From contig NZ_JAFKEC010000052.1 of assembly GCF_017848315.1 (NCBI RefSeq), positions 1-42,685 of the forward strand: 42,685 nt of DNA. The letters are read 5' to 3'. This DNA comes from Pseudomonas palmensis. GTDB taxonomy: Bacteria; Pseudomonadota; Gammaproteobacteria; Pseudomonadales; Pseudomonadaceae. Position numbers and translations under genes: made by a program. The notes under the pieces are model-generated. The model saw only the letters and a list, made by a program, of their open reading frames with translations, was not told the origin of the DNA and did no database searches. Below, piece after piece: positions 34,369 to 41,245 of this stretch. The number at the start of each line of letters is the position of its first letter. Within the stretch, counting starts at the first letter, position 1.

Positions 34369-34797
34369 CTATAAACCTCCCCCTCTACAAACCAAGATCT
34401 CACCATGATCATTCTCAGCCAGCATCCAAGAAATATTTTCATCGACCACGTAATACTCAAAAAAACGACAACTTTCAATAATATTCTGAACTTTATTCAA
34501 TGGAATAAAAAATACAAATTTTTCCTTGTTATCATCATCCACTACAAACCAAACTTTATCATTACCTGCGGGAAATATTTCAAGCAAGTGTTGATAGCCA
34601 GAATTGTCCGGAAAGCTATACACTTCCGGCTTACTGACCAGTGATAACCACCAAGCCCTAGGGGTTCCTGAGATGAATCTCTTTTCAATCAAAGAAGTAA
34701 CTCTTTCTTTATCTTCGATTTCGTTAGGACTCAGCCCCTCTGAAATCAATGCAGCAGACAACTCTGACCTCAAATTTACTTCTTCACTCTCACACAT
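34369..34797 (-). CDS. Putative immunity protein, DUF6756-like
   Basis: A 142-residue acidic soluble protein. The pattern W--L, then LLEIFPAGNDKVWFVVDDDN, KVQNIIESC, FFEYYVVDENISWMLAENDHGEILV resembles DUF6756-type proteins found after Rhs toxins. The resemblance is from memory of the consensus and is not certain. No toxin is left directly before it; it stands third in a run of three immunity-like genes. Confidence 0.6.
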   Translation of the reverse strand: MCESEEVNLRSELSAALISEGLSPNEIEDKERVTSLIEKRFISGTPRAWWLSLVSKPEVYSFPDNSGYQHLLEIFPAGNDKVWFVVDDDNKEKFVFFIPLNKVQNIIESCRFFEYYVVDENISWMLAENDHGEILVCRGGGL

Positions 34798-34955
34798 AAC
34801 TTTACCTATTTCTTATCAGACCGGTGAGGATGTAGCTCCAGCCGGACAACAAATTTTGCAAATCCTCAAAAATGCTGTATTGCAGCGCACTCAAAACACC
34901 AGATGCTATATGCATGCACTTTTAACCGAGTCTAGTCGCCCCCCCAATAAACGCC

Positions 34956-35180
34956 TTAGCCCAACCAATCAACAACCCAACCCGACTCTGCAAAGTACTT
35001 TATCAAACTCTCTTTCGACTCAATCCAGTCATCAAACCCCACGCTGAAATCATATTTATTTGAGGTTAATACATAATAACCGTCCGTATCACCCAAATCA
35101 AAAATCACCTTAACATACAACCCCGCATCGTGACCGCTGACAACTTTACCGACTACACCTAGAGGTGGCATCTTCATCAT
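34956..35180 (-). CDS. Small putative immunity protein
   Basis: The first ATG at 35180 gives 74 residues. The sequence is a single beta-rich domain: GKVVSGHDAGLYVKVIFDLGDTDGYYVL, then FDDWIESKESLIKYFAESGWVVDW. This pattern is familiar from short immunity-type proteins in Rhs and CDI loci, but I cannot name the family. It lies between two other immunity candidates without a toxin. Confidence 0.6.
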   Translation of the reverse strand: MMKMPPLGVVGKVVSGHDAGLYVKVIFDLGDTDGYYVLTSNKYDFSVGFDDWIESKESLIKYFAESGWVVDWLG

Positions 35181-35267
35181 CACTCGCAAGTAAGTAACTT
35201 GCCCTCATTATACATAACGGGCGAGCAGGATCATACCTGCCTGCCTAGTGCGGCTTTAGACTGAAAT

Positions 35268-35762
35268 CTACTTGAGGTCGTTATTTTCTTCGGATGAAAG
35301 CCCTATGGTAACGAATATCTCCCCCGTATCTTCATCCAATATATATCGTGCCAAGGCATGCTCCGCACCAAATTCTTTCAAAATCTTAGAGTTCCAGCTT
35401 TCAGATACTATTACAGCAACCTCCATGGCCTGATCAAACGAAAGCTTGTCGAATACGCCCGTTATCTCTAGCAGGTTCACCCAGAACTGAGTTTTACCAG
35501 GCGTGCTTTTCACATCTAAATGCTGTTGGTATAACTCGGCATCAAACAACTCAACAACAAAAACCTTGCCATCTAGCATTTTGAACGCCGGCCATATAAG
35601 TCTAGCGAACCAAAGAATAAAATCGCCTGCAAGCTCGTGCGACTTATAAATTGAACACAAATAATCAACGCCCGTCACAACATGATCATTATTCGCTAAA
35701 GCAAATGATTTATAATCATATGATTTGAAATGGTTTGACTCATTCACCTTTTGGAACCTCAT
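35268..35762 (-). CDS. Putative immunity protein, unrecognised
   Basis: A 164-residue soluble protein (AGDFILWFARLIWPAFKMLDGKVFVVELFD; LSFDQAMEVAVIVSESWNSKILKEFG; DTGEIFVTIG). Its ATG at 35762 overlaps a toxin-tail frame that ends at 35740 (see next feature), the usual coupled layout. The family is not recognised. Confidence 0.6.
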   Translation of the reverse strand: MRFQKVNESNHFKSYDYKSFALANNDHVVTGVDYLCSIYKSHELAGDFILWFARLIWPAFKMLDGKVFVVELFDAELYQQHLDVKSTPGKTQFWVNLLEITGVFDKLSFDQAMEVAVIVSESWNSKILKEFGAEHALARYILDEDTGEIFVTIGLSSEENNDLK

Positions 35763-35835
35763 GTGGGAGAGGTGCTAATACACGCCCCTGGTGTATAAGA
35801 ACCCTACCATCTGGCGTGGACTCTTTTTTGCTTAT
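35740..35835 (-). pseudogene. Toxin tail remnant before the 35268 immunity gene
   Basis: The minus strand reads ISKKESTPDGRVLIHQG, then RVLAPLPHEVPKGE and a stop at 35740-35742, overlapping the immunity start by 23 nt. A stop codon closes it just upstream, so only about 30 residues of the toxin survive. Confidence 0.5.
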
Positions 35836-35984
35836 TTAATATTCGGCCTAGGATATTTCCGTGGTCTTTTCCCGACACACGGTACTGCTTCCACGTACCA
35901 TCCCCATAGTGTGTCGTTTACTGGCCATCACTCCGCAACTTGACTCTCCATGATCAACATCAGGGCATAACTATCTCAACGTTG

Positions 35985-36240
35985 CACGCGGTGTTTTTTC
36001 GTTTACTGCAACCGCCCGACTAACTATTGGATGCTCGTTGCGCTACAACTTGATTAGCACCTCTCTCCCGACGTCTTCATTGCAATGCCATGTCTCGTAT
36101 TGCAATGTTTACTGGCGGAGAAAAAACCCAATAACATCATGAGAAATTGTATTGCTTTGCGTGATGTACTTGTCATGATTTATCCTTTCGGCCCTTTGTG
36201 CTTCTCCTTCATTACATCGCCATATTCATTGAGGATTGCT
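35985..36240 (-). pseudogene. Remnant of toxin tail plus HEAT-like immunity gene, diverged copy
   Basis: 36180-36234 on the minus strand reads ILNEYGDVMKEKHKGPKG and a stop, homologous to DLDEHGSVMRGKHKEPN of the remnant at 38093. The 36000-36180 DNA also aligns with 37790-37960, including the TCTTCATTGC and ATGTCTCGT stretches. No open frame remains. The rest of 35763-36300 shows nothing else I can interpret. Confidence 0.55.
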
Positions 36241-36300
36241 CACCTGGCGGCTGCATTTCTTTTAGAAAATGCCAACTCCCAATGGAAACTTCCACACACT

Positions 36301-36726
36301 TTATTTAGTATTGATTGAAGATTTGATTTTTTTCCTAGAAGCCTCCATATCATCAAAAACCGAATCAACAATAGAAATTCCTTCTTCAGCAAGGAACCTA
36401 TCGACTTCACGATCAATAATCCCTAAAAAAACACGATAACTAGCTTCGGCAAAAAAACGACCCTGATAAAAAATAGAAAGCCTTTCTCCTTTAATCTTAA
36501 ATAATAACGCAAAAGATGAATCAACTCCGATAAATTCAAAAGATTTTGTGCTTTTCAATTTCACCAAGCCATCAATTAAGGAGGTAATTGACAAATATAT
36601 CATCATCCGAAGTCTTGAATCATCCTTGGAGTCTATACCTTGATCGCCAGAGGAAAGCCTTATATCCCCCATGTCAAATCCTTCTGGCTCACCGCCCTCT
36701 TCGGATCTCGAAATGTAGAACTCCAT
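36301..36726 (-). CDS. Putative immunity protein, unrecognised 141-residue
   Basis: A soluble acidic protein: MEFYISRSEEGGEPEGFDMGDI, a central helix LRMMIYLSITSLIDGLVKLKS, FEFIGVDSSFALLFKIKGERL, then a charged C-terminal helix. An AGGAGG lies at the end of the preceding toxin remnant, five to ten bases before the ATG, so expression is likely coupled to it. The family is not recognised. Confidence 0.6.
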   Translation of the reverse strand: MEFYISRSEEGGEPEGFDMGDIRLSSGDQGIDSKDDSRLRMMIYLSITSLIDGLVKLKSTKSFEFIGVDSSFALLFKIKGERLSIFYQGRFFAEASYRVFLGIIDREVDRFLAEEGISIVDSVFDDMEASRKKIKSSINTK

Positions 36727-36731
36727 AACTA

Positions 36732-36925
36732 TTAGCCTCCTCTAACAGGAAAAACCGTAATTGCCCTATTTCCATCATGAGAGTCGAATACACCTCGAAC
36801 CCGGAGCGCCTGGTTCAGCTTGCCATTGTCGGCATAGGCAAAGCGCTCGTTCTGCGACTGGTCACCCTGACTGGCGGTATGCGCGCCAGCCGTCCCATGG
36901 GGTCAAAACGCGGATCATCACAACA
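36732..36925 (-). pseudogene. Rhs core fragment fused to a short toxin tail
   Basis: The minus strand reads the core FDPMGRLA, a one-base shift, then GDQSQNERFAYADNGKLNQ, running in frame into RGVFDSHDGNRAITVFPVRGG and a stop at 36732-36734. Only about 20 residues of toxin are left. The core part is the same segment as at 33110-33220 and 40740-40815, pointing to a preferred recombination site in the core. Confidence 0.65.
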
Positions 36926-36934
36926 CTGGCCACC

Positions 36935-37552
36935 CTACCAACAGGGCATTTTTCGCATATTTTCGATGAACACTAGGCGCCCTTCATCGCCTACTAAGCT
37001 TTTTAGCTTGTTCAAGAAACCATCCATATCTCTCGCGATCAAATCGAAGGCACCCCGCCCATGCTCTCCCGAGCGCTGCAAAATCCCAAAATATTCGCAA
37101 GAAGATAATAGCTCTTCATACAATGGGCGTTCAATCCACTTATCATCAGGTAAGAATAACGACAAAGCTGAGGGTGATGGTTTCTCAATACTTCTGTGCC
37201 GAGAAATAACAATATATTTTTTTAAAGCTACAATATAGCTTTCATGCTTCATTACCATTTCACAAAAAGCACCCCCGCTGTCCTTAAAAAAGAAATTTGG
37301 CAGCCCTCCATTTCTCCTTTGCCTTGGGGGATAAATGGTATCCGGAGAGTTAAAACAATAGCATTCATCAAGCAGCGAATTTAGTACTTTTCGCGATGCA
37401 GCATCTGCATTAAACCCTAACGCCCCACTCATGCCACGCGCCATAACAACTGAAAACTCATCATCTTCATTTGCTGGCAGCGAAGATATAAGTTCGTTGG
37501 CTCCTTTCTTGAAGTCCTTGAACCTTGACCGATGCACCAAAACCTCAAACAT
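36935..37552 (-). CDS. Putative immunity protein, 205-residue paralogue family, copy 2
   Basis: The start is set at ATG 37552 because it gives the same 205-residue length as copies 1 and 3 and begins MFEVLVHRSRFK. The GTG nine bases upstream overlaps the stop of the toxin remnant. Conserved features are NGGLPNFFFKDSGGAF, LLSSCEYFGI and GRLVFIENMRKMPCW. Its 3' flank is again Rhs core sequence. Confidence 0.72.
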   Translation of the reverse strand: MFEVLVHRSRFKDFKKGANELISSLPANEDDEFSVVMARGMSGALGFNADAASRKVLNSLLDECYCFNSPDTIYPPRQRRNGGLPNFFFKDSGGAFCEMVMKHESYIVALKKYIVISRHRSIEKPSPSALSLFLPDDKWIERPLYEELLSSCEYFGILQRSGEHGRGAFDLIARDMDGFLNKLKSLVGDEGRLVFIENMRKMPCW

Positions 37553-37557
37553 CTTAT

Positions 37558-37766
37558 TCACCCTGGATAAGTAAACACTATAGTTTGCCCTTTCTTATTT
37601 CGCGCATGCACATGCGGTCCATCATGATGATCGGGAAACCTTTCCCCCACCATGTCAGGATGCCCATCTGGGTGGGCAAAACTAGTGATTCATCATATTT
37701 TCCTTCGCGCCCCAACGTAGTTCCTTTAACGCACAGGCATGTGTAGTTTTTACCTTTACTCGTATC
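37558..37766 (-). pseudogene. Toxin remnant cognate to immunity copy 2
   Basis: The minus strand carries LKDTSKGKNYTCLCVKG and a fragment to YDES, then a frameshift to FAHPDGHPDMVGERFPD, HHDGPHVHARNKKGQ and TIVFTYPG, with the stop at 37558-37560. The tail is homologous to that of the pseudogene at 33823, while the sequence before it differs, so the two copies have different histories. Confidence 0.65.
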
Positions 37767-38100
37767 CTTAAGCCGGGTAACCGGAATGTTCTCTGCTTGC
37801 TGCAACTGCCTGCCTAACAATAGAGTGATCGTCGCCCGACAGCTTGATAAACACACTTTCCTCTGCCTCTCTCTTCATTGCGACACTATGTCTCGTGTTG
37901 CAATTCTTGCTGCGGGACAAAAAACCAATCAGCCAAAAAGAAATTGTACTGCCCTAAATTATGCATCCTTCATAACCTGGATATTTATTGGCAACGTCCG
38001 GCCAGACTTCATGATTCGCCTATTCGATCACACCCCTACTGTTACCAATAGCAACAGAACTTTCAACTAGACCAATAAATTCTTCTGCAGAACTAATCAT
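37767..38100 (-). pseudogene. HEAT-like immunity pseudogene
   Basis: From the ATG at 38098-38100 the minus strand reads MISSAEEFIGLVESSVAIGN, hits a TAG, and continues as NHEVWPDVANKYPGYEG. After further breaks it gives VAMKREAEESVFIKL, SGDDHSIVRQAVAASREH. The EVW-DV-KYPGY and VR-AVA patterns recall the HEAT-like immunity proteins common after Rhs toxins. Its start overlaps the stop of the toxin tail at 38093. Confidence 0.6.
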
Positions 38101-38235
38101 TTTCGATCCTGGTATTTGAGTAATACTTAGGTCGATAGGGCGCCCAATTGGGCTCTTTGTGCTTCCCTCTCATCACACTTCCATGCTCGTCAAGATCGTG
38201 ATCGCTCCAAATACCAGCAGCACTTGCTGAAGGAC
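38093..38235 (-). pseudogene. Toxin tail remnant before the HEAT-like immunity pseudogene
   Basis: The minus strand reads ASAAGIWSDHDLDEHG, SVMRGKHKEPNWAPYRPKYY, SNTRIEND and a stop at 38093-38095, overlapping the immunity ATG. Upstream to 38474 the A/T-rich DNA has no further readable toxin sequence or gene. Confidence 0.55.
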
Positions 38236-38474
38236 AACTACCGCACCGTTACGCGCTTAAAAAACCTACAGAAATTATGCAATTTTTATCTCATTGGTTT
38301 GCGCTACGCAGTGGTTGAGAAAGTCCTTCCATACATCACCTAGGGATTCGATTAATTTCGATGACGTACACACCCCTATTGCTGCATAGATATAATGCAA
38401 CATCTAACCGCAGCCATATGCTGCCTACCTGCTCTAAAACCCTAAACCACTAAATGCATTTCAATAACCACTAG

Positions 38475-38777
38475 TCAGATTTTCTCTATCTTAGGGAACA
38501 TTGAACTATACCAATAGCAGCCTGGATTTTTTAGCCATCCACCATGCCTCCCCTTTGATAACACCGCCAAAGGCACAAGATCAACACCATAGCGATAAAG
38601 CAATGCAATCAACTCTCGAACATTGTTGACGGTGATTTTTCTACCATCCAGTTTTATATTTAAATTTCGACCGTCCCCTACGCACCCCTTGAAGGCCTGA
38701 ACATCTTTCAACCCGTAGAAAAAACGATCTTCATCATTTCTGGACAAGAATTTCGGAAGAGCAATTTCAACAATCAT
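38475..38777 (-). CDS. Candidate immunity protein for the Ntox37-like toxin
   Basis: The start at 38777 lies 4 nt after the toxin stop with an AAAGG upstream; the longer frame overlapping the toxin is discarded. The 100-residue protein is MIVEIALPKFLSRNDEDRFF and onward, with LDGRKITVNNVRELIALLYRYG in the middle and a C-terminal GGWLKNPGCYWYS. It is adjacent to and coupled with the toxin, so an immunity role is likely. The family is not recognised. Confidence 0.68.
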   Translation of the reverse strand: MIVEIALPKFLSRNDEDRFFYGLKDVQAFKGCVGDGRNLNIKLDGRKITVNNVRELIALLYRYGVDLVPLAVLSKGRHGGWLKNPGCYWYSSMFPKIEKI

Positions 38778-38781
38778 TAAG

Positions 38782-39738
38782 TTAGCGCCTTTTACCGCCT
38801 GGATAGACGTTTTCATAATCGCCATTAGGCATCTGAAGATCCCAATGAGGCCCACCATGCGCGCTAGAACCTCGGCCTGTAGGAACCCATACGTTTTCAT
38901 CTTTGTCTAGCCACCCAGAACCTCGTCCATCATCAAGCCTTACCCACGTTTCTCCTCGTTTGCACTCGCAAAACCCCTCCCGTTCCCCTGGCTTCCCTGG
39001 TGCTTTCGAGCCTTCGAAATCGTGCGCATCGTTTGGAGGCTTCCGAACTTGATACTTGTTCTTCGCCAGTCCCAGCGAATCCATCCAACCCACTGGATTT
39101 GGCGCATATTGATAGAGATTGAGTCCACCCAAGTAACTAATCGGGTCTTGGCTAAGGAATCGCCCAAACCCCGGATCATAGTACCGATACCGGTTGTAGT
39201 GCAGGCCAGTCTCCCGGTCGTGATACTGCCCCTGAAACCGTATCGGATTGCTCAGCCCGATCTGCCTCGCCCAAGCCGACCGCTCCTCACGCACCTCCCC
39301 CCACGCCTTGTACTGCCCCGCCCACGCCATCTCGCCATTGTGGTCGGTCAGCTCCATTGGCGTGCCCAGGTGATCGCACTGGTACCACGCAAGCGCATCA
39401 AACGCCTGCGGCGGCATGTGCGTTTGCCACAGCGGGTCCTGGTCGAAGTCGTAACTGCGCTGGCTCCAGTCCGGCTGCTTGTGCAGCCGCACCGGCCCCC
39501 TGCGCAGGGCCTGGGCCACCGGCACAAAGCTGCCCGGCTCATACAGGTAATGCACCGTGCGGCCCGTATCGCCTTCATCACACGGCGGGGAGCTTTCCCA
39601 CGCCAGTGTGTCGCCGTCCCAGCCAAACAGCGTGAAGCCACAGTCCAGCTCACGCTGGCGCTTGGCCCGTTCAAGCTGATTCCAGCCCGTGCCGGCCTGC
39701 GGCTTGTTCGAATAATGCGCAACCGAGTGTTTGTGCAA
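38782..39738 (-). CDS. Orphan Rhs tip carrying an Ntox37-like toxin domain
   Basis: No ATG is present; the frame is open from 39831 and the nearest usable start is TTG 39738. Residues 1-225 are the Rhs C-terminal core (YQCDHLGTPMELTDHNGEMAW; YHDRETGLHYNRYRYYDPG; GRFLSQDPISYLGGLNLYQYA). About 90 toxin residues follow: WVRLDDGRGSGWLDKDENVW, VPTGRGSSAHGGPHWDLQ, NVYPGG. That AHGGPHWD-Q---NVYPGG pattern matches polymorphic toxin type 37 (Ntox37). The core is nearly identical to 41694-42308. Without the N-terminal Rhs shell and export signals it is probably silent, but it can serve as a donor for recombination. Confidence 0.75.
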   Translation of the reverse strand: MHKHSVAHYSNKPQAGTGWNQLERAKRQRELDCGFTLFGWDGDTLAWESSPPCDEGDTGRTVHYLYEPGSFVPVAQALRRGPVRLHKQPDWSQRSYDFDQDPLWQTHMPPQAFDALAWYQCDHLGTPMELTDHNGEMAWAGQYKAWGEVREERSAWARQIGLSNPIRFQGQYHDRETGLHYNRYRYYDPGFGRFLSQDPISYLGGLNLYQYAPNPVGWMDSLGLAKNKYQVRKPPNDAHDFEGSKAPGKPGEREGFCECKRGETWVRLDDGRGSGWLDKDENVWVPTGRGSSAHGGPHWDLQMPNGDYENVYPGGKRR

Positions 39739-39784
39739 TCGCCGCCAGAGGGCGTCATAGCTGTACTCGACCTTGAGCTTGTCG
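39170..39784 (-). repeat. Near-identical Rhs core repeat, left copy
   Basis: This block matches 41694-42308 at a constant offset of 2524 bp with only scattered differences. It encodes the core from EYSYDALGRRLHKHS to the RYYDPG tip signature. Such identity favours homologous recombination that would swap the toxin tips. Confidence 0.85.
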
Positions 39785-39831
39785 TCACTGTGGCTATCGT
39801 GGATATCGGTCAGTTGCCCGGCAGCATCGGG

Positions 39832-40045
39832 CTAACCGTCCGGCCGGGTTCCAGGCCTGGGTCTGCATCAGCCTGTTGCCCTGATGGCGCACCACTTCAC
39901 GGTGCAGGTCATCGCACTCGTAGCTGAGTATTTCGTGATGGTCGAGCTTCATGACCGTGCGATCGTAGGCAAGCTCTCGGACTGCGACTAATCAGTCAGG
40001 TGAGTCGTACGTTCGGCCAGCCACGCAGGTCAATATTGCGTTGAC
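39832..40045 (-). pseudogene. Rhs core fragment between immunity copy 3 and the orphan tip
   Basis: The minus strand encodes YD-repeat core: ELAYDRTVMKLDHHEILSYE, CDDLHREVVRHQGNRLMQTQ, AWNPAGR. A stop and a deletion then join it to AGQLTDIHDS and the orphan tip. In the main Rhs gene about 90 residues lie between DIHDS and the SDDKLKVEYSYD segment, so this is an internal deletion scar. Confidence 0.7.
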
Positions 40046-40049
40046 CGCA

Positions 40050-40667
40050 CTACCAACAAGGCATATCCCGCATATTTTCGATAAACACTAGACGCCCATG
40101 ATCACCCACCAAGCGTTCTAATCTGTTAAGAAAATAATCTATATCATGGGAAATCAAATCAAACGCCCCCCACCCGTGCTCTTCCGAGTGCTGTAAAATC
40201 CCAAAGTACTCGCACGAAGACAGCAAGTGTTTATATAGTTCATTTTCGAGGCGACCACCATCCCTCACAAACTCAGCCAGCATGGAAGGCAGAGGCACTT
40301 CAATATGCTTATGCCGGGAAATGATATTATATTTTTTTAAACTCAATACATAACACTCATGCTCCAACAACAAACCATTGAACGCACCACCTTTATCTTT
40401 GAAAAAATAATCTGGCATTCCACCCTCACGCCGTTCTCCTGGGTGGAAAATAGTGTCAGGAGCATCAAGGCAATAGCACTCGCAAAGTAACGCATTCAGG
40501 ATACTTCGCGCCGCTGGACTAACGTTAAACCCCAACAACCCATTTGTACCACGAGCCATAACAGCAGCAAACTCATCCTCATCACTCGCTGGCAAAGAAG
40601 ATATAAGATCACTGCCTCCTTTCTTGAAATATTTGAATTTCGACCTGTGAACCAAGATATCCAACAT
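40050..40667 (-). CDS. Putative immunity protein, 205-residue paralogue family, copy 3
   Basis: The ATG at 40667 gives 205 residues, equal to the other copies, beginning MLDILVHRSKFKYFKKG. It keeps REGGMPDYFFKDKGGAF, LLSSCEYFGI and GRLVFIENMRDMPCW. Directly upstream only VITYPG and a stop remain of the toxin tail, so toxin sequence is almost gone while the immunity gene is intact. Confidence 0.72.
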   Translation of the reverse strand: MLDILVHRSKFKYFKKGGSDLISSLPASDEDEFAAVMARGTNGLLGFNVSPAARSILNALLCECYCLDAPDTIFHPGERREGGMPDYFFKDKGGAFNGLLLEHECYVLSLKKYNIISRHKHIEVPLPSMLAEFVRDGGRLENELYKHLLSSCEYFGILQHSEEHGWGAFDLISHDIDYFLNRLERLVGDHGRLVFIENMRDMPCW

Positions 40668-40671
40668 TTCC

Positions 40672-40830
40672 CCAATCACCCTGGATAAGTAATCACTAAC
40701 GTTCAGATTACCCGCTCCTTCATGGAACCACTGCAGCTTGCTTGCCGAGTTGATCGCCTGGATCAGCTTGCCATTGCCGTCATAGGCAAAGCGCTCGGTC
40801 TGCTACTGACCACTTAGCTGGTCAGCCAGC
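40672..40830 (-). pseudogene. Rhs core fragment joined to the last residues of a toxin tail
   Basis: The minus strand reads the core RFAYDGNGKLIQAINSASKL, followed after about 35 bp by VITYPG and a stop. The TYPG end is identical to the toxin tails at 33823 and 37558. It sits just downstream of the Imm50-like gene. Confidence 0.6.
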
Positions 40831-40851
40831 TAATCGGGTAGAAGCAACCCG

Positions 40852-41244
40852 TTAAGGCGTACCAATGAGCCCATACCGAACGCTTTCAACACGCACCCAA
40901 TCACAAATTAATTTAAGTCGACTATTATTCTCGCAGTGTATCGTTACAGCTGCGACATCATCCACGACATCAAATAAAATTTCACAAACTACGTTTGCAT
41001 GCCCCCACTCACTAAAGCTCACGCACCTACTCCCTATAAATGACAGCTCAATGCAGACCTGATCGTACTTCTCCGGCCACTTGGCTGGACTTTTTCTAGG
41101 TTTATTTTGAGTAAGAAACTTAACTGAGACCCTTGGCTCATCTCGCTTAAAGTTAATCTCAGAAATCTCTGAACCTGCAAAATCTGGCACCTCCCCATAC
41201 ATTGAGGTCAAGGCTTGCGGATTCATTACTTTAGAATAATTCAT
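40852..41244 (-). CDS. Imm50-like immunity protein paired with the main Rhs toxin
   Basis: The ATG at 41244 is one base past the Rhs stop, giving 130 residues starting MNYSKVMNPQALTSMYGEVP. The pattern L--MYGEVPDFAGSEISEINF, P-KWPEKYDQVCIELSFIG, VSFSEWG and a C-terminal VRVESVRYGL resembles immunity protein family 50. It is the expected antidote of the nuclease tip immediately upstream. The family call is from memory of the consensus. Confidence 0.68.
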   Translation of the reverse strand: MNYSKVMNPQALTSMYGEVPDFAGSEISEINFKRDEPRVSVKFLTQNKPRKSPAKWPEKYDQVCIELSFIGSRCVSFSEWGHANVVCEILFDVVDDVAAVTIHCENNSRLKLICDWVRVESVRYGLIGTP

Positions 41245-41245
41245 C

